This document shows, in pieces, positions 9,034 through 18,680 of a DNA stretch of 64,000 nt. This stretch comes from Streptomyces caniscabiei (lineage in GTDB: Bacteria > Actinomycetota > Actinomycetes > Streptomycetales > Streptomycetaceae), in NCBI RefSeq assembly GCF_014930365.1, contig NZ_JABXWI010000003.1, positions 620,001 to 684,000 of the forward strand. Reading direction: 5' to 3'. The notes beneath the pieces were generated by a model. It worked only from the letters and a program-made list of their open reading frames with translations, ran no database searches and had not been told where the DNA came from. Within the stretch, counting starts at the first letter, position 1. Every line of letters begins with the position of its first letter. The position numbers and the translations under genes were made by a program.

Positions 9034-9917
9034 CAGCTGCCGGAGGCCGAGATGGCGGCCGTGACGAACGCGGCAGCCGCCGGCGACAGGCTGCCGCGGC
9101 GGCTGACGAGAGCGATGTCCAAGGTGCTCTCCGGCTCGATGTCCAGGACGCGGGCGCCCAGCTGCCGGGCCAGGTCCCGCCAGGAATCCATGACCACGGC
9201 GAGCCCGACACCGGCCAGTACCAGGGGCATGAGCGACACCCGGTGCTCGGTCTCGGCGGCGACGGTGAACTCGATGCCCTGTTCCCGCAGCGCGTCGACG
9301 TAGGCGCGCATCCCGGTACCCGGCTGCCCGACGATCAGCCGCTGCCCCGCAAGCTCCTGGCACCCCACCGCCGTCCGATCAGCGAACGGGCCGTCGGCCG
9401 GCACCATCAGCACGAAGCGCTGCCGCCCCAGCTCATGGCAGACGACCTCCTTGTCGGAGAACGGCCCGGAGGACGCCAAGAGCCCCAGTTCCACGGCACC
9501 CGTGCGCACCATGTCGATCACATCACGCGAGGTGAACGCCGCTTTGATGGCCACGGAGACGCCGGGATACCGGTGGCTGAAGGCACTCACCAGACTCGTC
9601 AGCGGCTCCACCGCCTGTGACGGCACGGATGCCACGTCCAGGCGCCCCTCACGCAGCTCATGCACCGCCGCGACACTCGCCCGCGCCGTCTCCAGACTCC
9701 GCACGGCCTCCCGGGCAGGCTCGATCAGAGCCCTTCCGGCCTCCGTCAGCACTGCCCTACGCCCGATGCGATGGAACAACTCGGAACCGAGATCACGCTC
9801 CAGTGCCCGCACGGCCTGCGACAGCGACGGCTGCGACACGTACAGAGCCGAGGCCGCACGGTTGAACCCCCCACGATCGACGATCGCAAGGAAGTACTCC
9901 AGCTGCCGAATATCCAT
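9033..9917 (-). CDS. LysR-family transcriptional regulator
   Basis: 294 aa, standard LTTR length. The N-terminal winged helix-turn-helix reads MDIRQLEYFLAIVDRGGF then ASALYVSQPSLSQAVRALE. The rest is the periplasmic-binding-like effector domain (VEPLTSLVSAFSHRYPGV onwards). ATG at 9917 was chosen since the HTH begins there; an in-frame ATG at 9971 would add 18 residues that do not look family-like. It is upstream of and on the same strand as the tartrate/malate-type dehydrogenase, so it may act as its activator; the effector is unknown. Confidence 0.9.
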   Translation of the reverse strand: MDIRQLEYFLAIVDRGGFNRAASALYVSQPSLSQAVRALERDLGSELFHRIGRRAVLTEAGRALIEPAREAVRSLETARASVAAVHELREGRLDVASVPSQAVEPLTSLVSAFSHRYPGVSVAIKAAFTSRDVIDMVRTGAVELGLLASSGPFSDKEVVCHELGRQRFVLMVPADGPFADRTAVGCQELAGQRLIVGQPGTGMRAYVDALREQGIEFTVAAETEHRVSLMPLVLAGVGLAVVMDSWRDLARQLGARVLDIEPESTLDIALVSRRGSLSPAAAAFVTAAISASGS

Positions 9918-10077
9918 GACGCACCCTCTGCCCCTCAGCAAAGCAGCCGACGACTCGATGGTCCCGACCATGGTTGCGTGAAGGACAGCCTCGACGAAGC
10001 ACGGACCCCCGATGCGGTGACCGTTTCTGTCACCGAAGCGCGGTCACAGCTGATCGAGGCGTTCGTGAGGCCCGCGC

Positions 10078-10111
10078 CTCCGGCGCTGCTGGACGTACAG
10101 CAGCGCCGGAG
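10078..10111. terminator. Perfect 14-bp hairpin in the LysR-aminotransferase gap
   Basis: CTCCGGCGCTGCTG and its exact complement flank a 6-nt loop. It lies in the 373-bp space 9918-10290, downstream of the aminotransferase stop. Without a T tract it would work as a Streptomyces-style terminator for the aminotransferase transcript. No gene was recognised in this space. Confidence 0.6.
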
Positions 10112-10179
10112 AACCTGGCTGCTCACCTGCGCGACTTCCGCAATCTCCTGACTCAAGACGCGAGGGAGCGGTGTTGAAG

Positions 10180-10230
10180 CCTGTGCGGTCGCCACCAGGC
10201 GGACCGTCGCCGCGGTGACGACCGCACAGG
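10180..10230. repeat. 12-bp inverted repeat with 27-nt loop
   Basis: CCTGTGCGGTCG at 10180-10191 is exactly complemented at 10219-10230. With the hairpin at 10078 it makes two stable structures downstream of the aminotransferase gene. It may be a second terminator or a binding site. Confidence 0.5.
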
Positions 10231-10290
10231 AGCCCTCGGTACGCGCAGGCCGGGTGCGGCCGGTAAGGACGGCACCCCGGCCCGGTCACG

Positions 10291-11559
10291 TCATCGCCGC
10301 GTCGCTCCCGATGTGCCGGCCTCCACCGCGGCCGCCCATGCCTGGAGTCCCTGGTCCACCGCCGTCTCGTCGATCACCAGGGCCGGGATCATCCGCACGA
10401 CCTGGTTCCAGGCACCGCACAGAAGCAGGAGCAGGCCCTGGTCGACAGCGGCACGCTGCACGCGGGCGGCGGTCTCGGGGTCCGGACTGCCGTCCTCGGT
10501 GACGAACTCGGTGGCGAGCATGAGCCCGAGGCCACGTACGTCGCCGATGCCCACGGTCCGGTCGGCCACCGCCTCCAGGCCCTGGCGAAGGCGCTTGCCC
10601 ATCACCTCGGCGTTCTCGACGAGCCTCTCGTCGCGGACGACGTCGAGGGTGGCGCAGGCCGCGGCGCAGGCGACGGCGTTGGCGCCGTACGTACCGCCCT
10701 GCGAGCCGGGCCACGCCTTGGTCATCAGCTCCTCGGGGGCGGCGATTCCTGACAGTGGGAAGCCGCTGGCCAGGCCCTTGGCGGTGACGAGGATGTCGGG
10801 CGTGACGCCGAAGTGGTCGTGCCCCCAGAAGCGACCGGTGCGGCCGACGCCCGTCTGTACCTCGTCGAGGATCAGCAGGAAGCCGTGGCGGTCCGCCCGC
10901 TCCCGCAGGCCCTCCATGAAGGCACGGTTGGCGGGGACGTATCCGCCCTCGCCGAGCACCGGCTCGACGATGATCGCGGCCGTGTCGGCGGGCGAAGAGA
11001 TCGTCTGGAGCGTGTAGTCCAGCTCCTTCAGGGCGAAGCGGGTCGCGGTCTCCTCGTCCCAGCCGTACCGGTACGCAGACGGGAACGGAGTGACGACGAC
11101 ACCACTCATCAACGGGGAGAAGCCGGACCGGAAGCGGGTGCCGGAGGTCGTCATCGAGGCGGCGGCCACCGTACGACCGTGGAAGCCACCGTGGCAGACC
11201 ACGATGTTCGGCCGACCGGTGGCCTGCCGGGCCAGCCGCAGCGCCGCCTCCACCGCCTCGCTGCCGGAGTTGGTGAAGAACAGGCTGTCGAGCCCCTCGG
11301 GCAAGACCTCGCCCAGCTTGTCGACAAGCCGCCGCAGCGGCTGGTGCATGACTGTCGTGTACTGGCCGTGGACGAGGGTGCCCACCTGTTCCTGGGCGGC
11401 CGCCACGACCTTGGGGTGGCAGTGCCCGGTGCTGGTCACGCCGATGCCGGCGGTGAAGTCGAGGTAGCGGCGGCCGTCATCACCGTAGAGGTGGACGCCC
11501 TCTCCCCGGACCGCCACCACGGGCGTGGCCTGGCGAAGGTGCGGCGACAGTGCAGTCAT
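10291..11559 (-). CDS. Class III aminotransferase, 4-aminobutyrate aminotransferase-like
   Basis: PLP enzyme, 422 aa, the usual length of GabT/5-aminovalerate/ornithine-type aminotransferases. Motifs: DFTAGIGVTSTGHCHP near the N-terminus, FTNSGSEAVEAALRLAR, the PLP-binding ILDEVQTGVGRTG, and the Schiff-base lysine in VTAKGLASGFPLSG. ATG at 11559 has GGGAGA upstream; an in-frame extension to 11661 lacks such a site. In polyamine breakdown such enzymes remove the terminal amino group of putrescine, GABA or cadaverine. It is divergent from the second PucR gene, so direct control by that PucR is likely. Confidence 0.9.
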   Translation of the reverse strand: MTALSPHLRQATPVVAVRGEGVHLYGDDGRRYLDFTAGIGVTSTGHCHPKVVAAAQEQVGTLVHGQYTTVMHQPLRRLVDKLGEVLPEGLDSLFFTNSGSEAVEAALRLARQATGRPNIVVCHGGFHGRTVAAASMTTSGTRFRSGFSPLMSGVVVTPFPSAYRYGWDEETATRFALKELDYTLQTISSPADTAAIIVEPVLGEGGYVPANRAFMEGLRERADRHGFLLILDEVQTGVGRTGRFWGHDHFGVTPDILVTAKGLASGFPLSGIAAPEELMTKAWPGSQGGTYGANAVACAAACATLDVVRDERLVENAEVMGKRLRQGLEAVADRTVGIGDVRGLGLMLATEFVTEDGSPDPETAARVQRAAVDQGLLLLLCGAWNQVVRMIPALVIDETAVDQGLQAWAAAVEAGTSGATRR

Positions 11560-11784
11560 GTTCGTCTCCCGGCGGGTCGTCGGTCTGGCTCCGGTCCGGT
11601 CGAGCATCTCCGCGTATCTCGATGACGCCAATGCTCGATCTGTCCGCCCGCGCCGCGGCATCTGGACGTTGTGTCAGCCGCACCGGGCGTCACACGCCGC
11701 TCGTCCTGCTCACAGCCGCCCTTTCAGAGCTCTTGCGCAGGTCAGCGAGGATTGTCAGGGTGACGGAGCACCCAGGGAGGTCCC

Positions 11785-13470
11785 ATGCGCGAGAAGCACC
11801 ACACGGCTGCGAGGCCCGTCACCGACGGTCCTGACGCCTCCTTGGCAGGCCCGGACATGGCCACCGCCGGCCATCCGCTCACCGTGGCCGACGTTCTGGC
11901 CCTTCCCGTCCTGTCCGCCGGGCAGCCACAAGTTGTCACCGGAGCAGACCTGCTCGACCGCCCCGTCCGCTGGGTTCACATGACCGAGCTGACCGACCCT
12001 GCCTCCTTCCTCAAGGGCGGCGAGCTCGTACTGACCACCGGTATGCCCCTGCCGGAGGAGCCGGCCGGCGTACGCCGCTACGTGAACGAACTCGCCGACG
12101 TCGGCGCGGCGGCCTTGGTCATCGAACTGGTCCGCCGTTACCACCGCCCGCCCGACGTTCTGGTCCATGCCTGCGAGGCCCGCGGGCTCCCCCTCGTGAC
12201 CCTGGCCAAGGACGTCAACTTCCTTGAGGTCACACAGGTCGTCCACGCTCTCATCCTCGGCAACCAGGCCGAGGAGATGCGCCGGACCCAGCGCATTCAC
12301 GAGGCGTTCACCGCCCTCACCCTGCGCGGCGCTGTGCCCGAGGAGGTCGTACGTGCCGCCGCTGAGATGAGCGGCCACACCGTCGTACTGGAGAACCTGG
12401 CCCACCAGGCACTGATCTGCGCGCCCTCCGCAGGCACGGTCGAGGCAGCGCTCAGCGACTGGGAACAGCGCTCACGAGCGACATCTCCCGTCGGCCGCAC
12501 ATCCGTGTCCGGACCCGGCGGCTGGCTCGTGACATCCGTGGAGTACCAGGGCGAAAGCTGGGGCCGGGTGGTCATGTTGCCCGACCCGTCACGCCGGCCC
12601 ACTCCCTCGATATTCGGCCCCACCGCTGTGACGGTCCTGGAGAGAGCTGCGATGGCCCTCACCATCGCCCGCGTCATCCACCCCGTGCCCTGGGAACGCA
12701 CCGCACACCGCAATCTCCTGCGCGACCTCGTCGGACAACGCCACCACTCCCCCACGGACGCCGAGGCCCGGGTCGCCGCACTGGGTCTGTCCACCAAGAA
12801 CCGCAGCTTCATGGCCGTGCTCGCGGACTTCCCTCAAGAGTCCGACGCGACGAAAAGCGAGGCCCTCCTCTGCGAAGAGCTGAGGAAGCAGGGGACACAG
12901 GCCCTCGTCGGCGTTCTCAGCCCCACGCGCCTCGGCATCCTCCTGTCCCTGCGCCCCGGCCGGCCCTGCGCACCCGTGGTCGAACATCTGAGCCGCACCG
13001 TAATCGAGTTGGCGCCGGGGGCCACCGTCAGCGCAGGCAGCGAGGCGACGGACCTCTTCGATGTCGCCCGATCCTTCCGCGAGGCGACCCGTGTCGCCGA
13101 AGCCACCGAGCCCGGCCGGCCTCTCCCGCCGGGACGCTCCTACCACCAGCCGTCCGACATCGGCCTGCGTCGTCTTCTCTTCGCGCTTCGGGAGGACACC
13201 CGGATCCAGGACTTCACCGAGCGCCGGCTGAGCTTGCTCCTCGACCATGATGCCCGCCACGGGACGGACTTGCTGACGACCTTGCGCCACTATCTTGACG
13301 CGGCAGGCAACAAGACCCTGGCAGCCCGCTCCGGCTGTCTGTCCCGCGAGACCGTCTACCAACGTCTGCGCAGTATCGAGCGGATACTCGACTGCGATCT
13401 CGAGTCCGGCGAACACCGCACCGAACTGCACGTGGCACTCACAGCGCTCGACGTCCTACGGGCCAGGTGA
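11785..13470 (+). CDS. PucR-family transcriptional regulator (second copy)
   Basis: 561 aa, paralogue of the protein at 6211. The PucR domain reads VRWVHMTELTDPASFLKGGE then LVLTTGMPL; the C-terminal HTH reads YLDAAGNKTLAARSGCLSRE followed by LDCDLESG. GGGAGG sits 5 bp before ATG. It is divergent from the aminotransferase gene across a 225-bp space holding a GTGT...ACAC-like interrupted dyad near 11675-11700. Family role: sensing a catabolic effector and switching on amine or purine breakdown. Confidence 0.9.
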   Translation: MREKHHTAARPVTDGPDASLAGPDMATAGHPLTVADVLALPVLSAGQPQVVTGADLLDRPVRWVHMTELTDPASFLKGGELVLTTGMPLPEEPAGVRRYVNELADVGAAALVIELVRRYHRPPDVLVHACEARGLPLVTLAKDVNFLEVTQVVHALILGNQAEEMRRTQRIHEAFTALTLRGAVPEEVVRAAAEMSGHTVVLENLAHQALICAPSAGTVEAALSDWEQRSRATSPVGRTSVSGPGGWLVTSVEYQGESWGRVVMLPDPSRRPTPSIFGPTAVTVLERAAMALTIARVIHPVPWERTAHRNLLRDLVGQRHHSPTDAEARVAALGLSTKNRSFMAVLADFPQESDATKSEALLCEELRKQGTQALVGVLSPTRLGILLSLRPGRPCAPVVEHLSRTVIELAPGATVSAGSEATDLFDVARSFREATRVAEATEPGRPLPPGRSYHQPSDIGLRRLLFALREDTRIQDFTERRLSLLLDHDARHGTDLLTTLRHYLDAAGNKTLAARSGCLSRETVYQRLRSIERILDCDLESGEHRTELHVALTALDVLRAR

Positions 13471-13734
13471 GCAGGAAGGACGAAGCGGTCCGCACATGAC
13501 GCGTGGACCGCGGTCTCCCGTCCGCGAGCTCGCCAACGCCATCCTTGTCGAGGGATTGGCTGTCCTCGTCTGTCGGGATCGCCCACGCCGTGCACGGCCC
13601 CGGTCTGACGCAGTACAAGATCGCTGCCCGTTTACGGCCGCTGCAGCGGTGAGCGGTGGAAGGGTGCGAGGCGGCGGGTCCAGGAGGTGGATGCCGAACT
13701 CGGGAAAGCCTTCGGGGGCCAGGTCCCTCTGTGC

Positions 13735-14688
13735 TCAGGCGACGAGGCGGGGGCGGACGACTGGGGTGGGAGCCACGCCGAGGTGTTCGAGCAGTAGCCC
13801 TTCCCTGGTGGACCAGGGGCAGATCTCGACGCTCTTGGCCCCGCAGGCTTCCATGAGGGCCTGTGCGATCAAGGCTCCGGCCAGGGACTGCTCGGCGCGG
13901 TGCCGGGAGATGCCCGGCAGCTTGGCACGGTGGGACGGTGCCGCGTCGGCCAGCACGGAGACCGCCGTGCGCAGTCGGGGCAGCGTCAGCCGCCCCCTTG
14001 TGCGCGGGGTCCTGCTCTGGGCGGCGGCCAGCCGGGCGAGCTGTTCGAAGGTCTTGGAGCAGGCCAGCACCCGCCCTCCCCGTTCGGCCTGCGGCAGGCC
14101 GGAGACCGCTTCCAGAGACTCGCAGAGGTGCTGCAGGACCTCGGTAAGGCGGCGTCGGGACGGCACGGTACCGCCGGGAAGCCAGTCCCGGGTGATTCTC
14201 CGGGCGCCCAGCGGCAGCGAGTGGACGACGTGGGGCTGGTCTCCGGTGCCGGAGGCGATCTCCACGGTGCCGCCGCCGATGTCCAGGACCAGCAACTGCC
14301 CGTCCGTCGGCCCGATCCACTGGCGGGCCGCCACGTAGGCCAGCCGCGCCTCCTCCTCGCCGGTCAGCACGCGCAGACGGGTACCCGTGGTGCGTGCCAC
14401 TCGGGCGATGACCTCGTCGCGGTTGGGCGCGTCCCGGATGACGGAGGTCGCGAACGCGAACACCTCCGGTCCACCCGGCCGCAGGTCCGCAGCGACGGCC
14501 TCGGCCACTGCCCGCTCGACACTCTCCACGCCGGCCTTCTCCAGCCGCCCCTTGCGGTCGAGAGTCTCGTGCAGTCGCAGCCGCACCTTGCGGGAGAACA
14601 CCGGCTCCAGCACCGGACCAGGACGCCGCCGCACCACAGTCAACAGAGCGCTGTGGCACCCTACGTCGAGCACACCCGCCTGCCGCAT
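13735..14688 (-). CDS. Ppx/GppA-family exopolyphosphatase-like protein
   Basis: 317 aa, ASKHA-fold phosphatase. It has the N-terminal phosphate loop GVLDVGCHSALLTVV, in which the family's DxGSNS is altered to DVGCHS; then FAFATSVIRDAPNRDEV; LTGEEEARLAYVAA; and the second phosphate loop VLDIGGGTVEIA. These are the Ppx/GppA domain blocks. The length matches the short actinobacterial Ppx, which removes phosphate from polyphosphate or pppGpp. ATG at 14688 follows a G-rich ribosome site. It is convergent with the second PucR gene; the neighbours do not suggest a linked role. Confidence 0.86.
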   Translation of the reverse strand: MRQAGVLDVGCHSALLTVVRRRPGPVLEPVFSRKVRLRLHETLDRKGRLEKAGVESVERAVAEAVAADLRPGGPEVFAFATSVIRDAPNRDEVIARVARTTGTRLRVLTGEEEARLAYVAARQWIGPTDGQLLVLDIGGGTVEIASGTGDQPHVVHSLPLGARRITRDWLPGGTVPSRRRLTEVLQHLCESLEAVSGLPQAERGGRVLACSKTFEQLARLAAAQSRTPRTRGRLTLPRLRTAVSVLADAAPSHRAKLPGISRHRAEQSLAGALIAQALMEACGAKSVEICPWSTREGLLLEHLGVAPTPVVRPRLVA

Positions 14689-14976
14689 TCCCCCGCCTCC
14701 CTTTGGCCCCCGCGCGCGACCAAACCGCTCCTTGTCCCATCCCCGACACTCCTCGCCGACAGCACGACGTGGTCCGGGCCAGTCGGTGAGCATATCGTCA
14801 CCACCCGTGCACCCTCCGCCCCGGTCCACAGTGATCGAGCGGTGAGACGTGAGTTCCGGAATGAAGAACAGAGGCGCACCCCGTCATCGGGACGTCAACC
14901 GCGACGAGCCTCACAGGGGAGGCGCTGTCCCGTGACTGCGTCGACTTCCTACGACCGCTACGCAGAAAGCCCCAGC

Positions 14977-15160
14977 AGTTTCGACCGCGCGGAACGGCAG
15001 CTGGGCCGACTCATCGACCACGACACCTGCCACGGCATCGACCTCCCGGCGACGATGCACCGGTACCTGGACGCCGTCGGCAACAAGACCACCGCTGCTG
15101 GTTCAGGCAGCCTGTCCGGGAGACCGCCTACCACCAACACGTGGGCACGATCAACGGATA
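14977..15160 (+). pseudogene. Remnant of a third PucR regulator (C-terminal HTH)
   Basis: The plus strand reads FDRAERQLGRLIDHDTCHG, then RYLDAVGNKTTAA and GSLS, aligning without gaps to the C-terminus of the PucR protein at 11785 (LLDHDARHG, HYLDAAGNKTLAARSG). At about 15117 one base is missing; in the shifted frame the text continues RETAYHQHVGTI, matching the family's SRETVYQRLRSI. No upstream PucR domain remains and a stop follows shortly. It is therefore a frameshifted 3' fragment. It lies in the 626-bp space 14689-15314, where nothing else was recognised. Confidence 0.75.
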
Positions 15161-15314
15161 CTCGGCCCTACTACCTCGACTCCACGCGTGAGCCACCCGG
15201 AGAGCCCGATATCGGCCGGCCCCTCAACACGACCGGTACCGGGTCCGGTCAACCGCGCCGGTCCCGTCCTCGCAGCCTGGCACGGTCCCGGGACAGGCAC
15301 GAACTGAGCAGCCG

Positions 15315-16343
15315 TCAGAGCCAGCCCTTGACCTTCTCCACGAGACGGGCGGGGTCAGGGTCGACCACCCGGACGTTCAACTGGGTGACACCGGCGGCGC
15401 GAAACGCCTCGATGCGCTCACGCACGTAGCCCTCGGGGCCGCACAACGACACAAGTTCGGTCAGCTCGTCGGGTACGGCCGCCTCCGCCTCGGTCTTCTT
15501 CCCTGACAGGTAGAGGTCCTGGATCTTCTCGGCGGCTTCCTCGTAACCGTATGCGCGGGCCAGGTCGTTGTAGAAGTTCTTGCCCTTGGCGCCCATGCCG
15601 CCGAGGTAGAGGGCGATCATCGGTCTCAGCAGGTCGCGGGCGGCTGCCGCGTCCTCGCCGACAGCGAGGAGGCTGCCCGCCACGATCTGGAAATTCCCGC
15701 GTTCGGCGGGGCGACGTGTGAGTCCCTCGGCAAGTGCGCTTCCCCAGACCTGTCCGGCCTTCTCGGGGATGAAGAGGTGCGGCAGCCAGCCGTCGGCGAT
15801 CTCCGCAGTCAAGCGGACGTTGGCCGGGCCGAGCGCCGCGACGTGGATCGGTATTTCGCTGCGGATCGGGTGGTTGAGGAACTTCAGGGGCTTGCCGAGC
15901 TTGCCGCCCTTCTCCGGCGGCAGTGGCATGTCGACGATGCCATGGTGATCGATCACCTCACGTCGCCAGATCCGGCGGCACAGCTCGACGGTCTCGCGGG
16001 TGCGGCCGAGCGGCTTGTCGTACGGCCGGCCGTGCCAGCCCTCGACGACCTGCGGACCGGAGGCGCCGAGCCCGAGCAGGGCACGGCCTTCGGACACCGC
16101 GTCCAGTCCGGCGGCGGTCTGGGCGATCAGCGCGGGCGTGCGGGAGTAGACGTTGATGATGTACGAGCCGATTTTCACGCGCTCGGTGCGGGCTGCGAGG
16201 TAGCCCATGGTGGTCGGTGAGTCGAAACCGTATGCCTCGGCCACCCAGACGGCGTCGAGCCCGGCCTTCTCCAGCCGCACGGTCTCCTCGACGGCCTTGC
16301 GGGGGTCGTTCTCGGCGTACTCGAGGGTGGTGGCCAGTTCCAT
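15315..16343 (-). CDS. LLM-class F420-dependent oxidoreductase
   Basis: 342 aa luciferase-like monooxygenase fold. The N-terminus AVEETVRLEKAGLDAVWVAE then FDSPTTMGYLAARTERVKIG, the phrase LGLGASGPQVVEGWHG, and GWLPHLFIPE are typical of actinobacterial F420-binding LLM oxidoreductases. ATG at 16343 has GAGAGGA upstream. The substrate is unknown; this family includes many uncharacterised redox enzymes. It ends the accessory catabolic block and shows no operon partner. Confidence 0.88.
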   Translation of the reverse strand: MELATTLEYAENDPRKAVEETVRLEKAGLDAVWVAEAYGFDSPTTMGYLAARTERVKIGSYIINVYSRTPALIAQTAAGLDAVSEGRALLGLGASGPQVVEGWHGRPYDKPLGRTRETVELCRRIWRREVIDHHGIVDMPLPPEKGGKLGKPLKFLNHPIRSEIPIHVAALGPANVRLTAEIADGWLPHLFIPEKAGQVWGSALAEGLTRRPAERGNFQIVAGSLLAVGEDAAAARDLLRPMIALYLGGMGAKGKNFYNDLARAYGYEEAAEKIQDLYLSGKKTEAEAAVPDELTELVSLCGPEGYVRERIEAFRAAGVTQLNVRVVDPDPARLVEKVKGWL

Positions 16344-17051
16344 GAGCTGTCCTCTCCGCGTCCGTTCCCGGAACACCGGCATACGCAGGACGGAAGCCGA
16401 TCCGGAACAACTGGTCATCGCTCCCTGGCCAGTGTGGTGCGAGAGTGGCAGCCGAGGGGATAAAAATCAAGCGCGCCTGCTTTTTCGGGCTGCGGGGTGA
16501 TCATCGAGGTCTGGTGGAGGTGCGCCCTGCAGCCCTGGCCGCTGGCATCGTTCCGGCACCAGGTCTCGGTCTCCCGGCGCTTCCGCAACGTGTTGGACGA
16601 GGTCCGCTGTGCGCTCCGTCGCAGTGCCGGCTTCGCCGGCGGTGGACACGCAGGGCGAACACCTCAAGGACGTCATGGCAGTCGATCGAAGCATCCGCGC
16701 GCTGCGAGGTCTGTGCGGCCTCCTCGCCGAAACAGGCTCTCTCACAGACCAACAGACCTGCGGGTGTTGCTGTGCGGCGAATTCGGGGGCGTGAGGTGTT
16801 CCGCGCCTTCGGCGGCCCTTCGTCCTTCGCCTAGCGCTTACTCGCTGTCAAAACCAAGCGACAGTCAAGGAAAAGCATGGGGGGATAAAACTCTCCCTGC
16901 CATGAGTGACGCCTGTGGTGCAAGACTTTCTGCGTGATCAGCCGCCCTGTCGAGGCGAGCGATCACCCAGTTTCCCGCGGTGGCGTCGATCTCATGCCTG
17001 GTCTCCCGCTGGTGTACACGACTGATCCGTCCGTGATGCGAAGGCGTTTGT
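16344..17051. other. 708-bp space without a recognisable gene
   Basis: It lies between the divergent LLM and paoA-like genes. Only short frames occur and none shows a domain or convincing ribosome site. A stretch near 16670-16740 reads like an IclR N-terminus (VDRSIRAL then LLAETGSLT), too little to call. It must hold the promoters of both flanking units. Confidence 0.5.
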
Positions 17052-17687
17052 ATGTCTGATGACCTCTCTGAATCCGCTGTTCCACCCTTGACCGAACCGG
17101 ATGCCTCCTCCTCGGGGCCCAGCCGACGTACCGTCATCGCCACCGGTGTCGTGGTGGGCAGTGCCGTGGTGGCCGGAGGGACGTTCCTCGCCGGCTCGGA
17201 GGAGGCCGCTGCCGCGGGGGCTGCGCCCTCCAGTCGGGTCTCCCTGACGGTCAACGGCACCCGCCGGACCGTGACGGTGGACAACCGCACCTCGCTGCTT
17301 GACCTGCTGCGCGAGCACCTTGACCTGACCGGCTCCAAGAAGGGCTGCAACGCGGGGGCGTGCGGGGCGTGCACGGTGCTGGTCGACGGGCAGCGGGTGA
17401 ACTCCTGTCTGACGTTGGCGGTGCGGCTGGAGGGCGCTGAGGTCACCACGATCGAGGGCCTGGCCAAGGGCGATGAACTGCATCCGTTGCAGCAGGCGTT
17501 CGTCGACGAGGACGCCTTCCAGTGCGGTTACTGCACACCCGGCCAGATCATGTCTGGTGTCGGTTGCATCCAGGAGGGCCACACCGGCTCGCCGGAGGAG
17601 ATCCGGGAGTACATGAGCGGCAACGTCTGCCGCTGTGGCTGCTACGTCAAGATCGTGCGCGCGGTCGAGACCGCCGCGCGGAAGTAA
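17052..17687 (+). CDS. Molybdenum hydroxylase 2Fe-2S subunit with Tat signal (PaoA/YagT-like)
   Basis: 211 aa electron-transfer subunit. The N-terminus has a twin-arginine pair (SRRTVIA, Arg25-26) and a hydrophobic segment, so the assembled enzyme is probably exported, as with E. coli PaoABC. Two clusters are clear: Cys99, 104, 107 and 119 (GCNAGACGACTV) for the plant-type cluster, and Cys158, 161, 193 and 195 (CGYCTPGQ, CRCGC) for the second. It is first gene of an operon; the FAD subunit starts 12 bp after its stop. Family substrates are aldehydes or N-heterocycles. Confidence 0.93.
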   Translation: MSDDLSESAVPPLTEPDASSSGPSRRTVIATGVVVGSAVVAGGTFLAGSEEAAAAGAAPSSRVSLTVNGTRRTVTVDNRTSLLDLLREHLDLTGSKKGCNAGACGACTVLVDGQRVNSCLTLAVRLEGAEVTTIEGLAKGDELHPLQQAFVDEDAFQCGYCTPGQIMSGVGCIQEGHTGSPEEIREYMSGNVCRCGCYVKIVRAVETAARK

Positions 17688-17699
17688 GGAGCGGCCCCC

Positions 17700-18680
17700 A
17701 TGCATCCCTTCACCTACATCCGCGTCAGCAGCGTCCGGGAAGCCCTGGACGCCGGCAGACGCGGCGGACGCTACATCGCCGGCGGCACCACGCTGGTCGA
17801 CCTGATGCGCGAGACCGTCGAAAGCCCCGACACGGTGGTCGACATCAGCGCGCTGCCCCTGCGTGACATCACCGCCACCAAGGGCGGGGGCATCCGCATC
17901 GGGGCCCTGGTCCCGATGGCCGTGGCCACTGCGGACGCCAAGCTGAACTCCCTGTACCCGGTGGCCGCGCAGGCCCTGCGGGGCGCCTCGGCCCAGCTGC
18001 GGAACATGGCCACGGTCGGCGGCAACATCATGCAGCGCACTCGCTGCACCTACTTCCGTGATGTGACCGCCGACTGCAACAAGCGCGAGCCCGGCTCGGG
18101 TTGTGCCGCACTGGGCGGTTACAACCGCGGCCATGCGATCCTCGGCGGCTCCGATCACTGCGTGGCCGTTCACGCCTCCGACTTCGCCGTCGCCCTGACC
18201 GCGCTGGAGGCGACCGTCCATCTGCAGGCCCCGGGCGGCAAGGAGCGTAGCCTCCCCTTCGCCGACTTTCTGCTCCGCCCCGGCAGTACCCCGCAGCGCG
18301 AACAGAACATCCGGCGGGGGGAGTTGATCACGGGGGTCGAGATTCCGGCGTATCCGCGTCCGCTGAAGTCGGCCTATCTGAAGCTTCGCGACCGGCAGTC
18401 CTACTCGTTCGGGCTCGCCTCGGCGGCCGTCGCACTGCACATCCGGGGCGGTGTGATCCGCGAGGCCAAGGTGGCCGCCGGCGGTGTGGCCACCGTGCCG
18501 TGGAAGCTGTCTGCCGTCGAGCGGGCCCTGATCGGTGAGCGTCCCTCGGACGGTCTGTGGGCCGAGGCCGCCGGGCACGCGGCCGAGGGCGCCCGCCCCC
18601 TTCGGCACAACCGGTTCAAGGTCGAGCTCCTGAAGCGGACCGTCGAACGCCAGCTGCGCACCGTAGGAGAGATGGAATGA
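17700..18680 (+). CDS. Molybdenum hydroxylase FAD-binding subunit (PaoB/YagS-like)
   Basis: 326 aa, CO-dehydrogenase flavoprotein family. The FAD loop reads IAGGTTLVDLM and RNMATVGGNIM. Immediately after is RCTYFRD, then CNKREPGSGC, a Cys-rich insertion matching the 4Fe-4S-binding insertion of E. coli PaoB, absent from ordinary xanthine dehydrogenase medium subunits. Electrons would pass from Moco through 2Fe-2S to FAD. Its stop overlaps the ATG of the Moco subunit by 4 bp (ATGA). Confidence 0.92.
   Translation: MHPFTYIRVSSVREALDAGRRGGRYIAGGTTLVDLMRETVESPDTVVDISALPLRDITATKGGGIRIGALVPMAVATADAKLNSLYPVAAQALRGASAQLRNMATVGGNIMQRTRCTYFRDVTADCNKREPGSGCAALGGYNRGHAILGGSDHCVAVHASDFAVALTALEATVHLQAPGGKERSLPFADFLLRPGSTPQREQNIRRGELITGVEIPAYPRPLKSAYLKLRDRQSYSFGLASAAVALHIRGGVIREAKVAAGGVATVPWKLSAVERALIGERPSDGLWAEAAGHAAEGARPLRHNRFKVELLKRTVERQLRTVGEME

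Noticed and set aside
16609..16794. 61-codon frame with text like an IclR N-terminus
   Set aside because: The resemblance covers about 15 residues, with no wing or effector domain and no good ribosome site.
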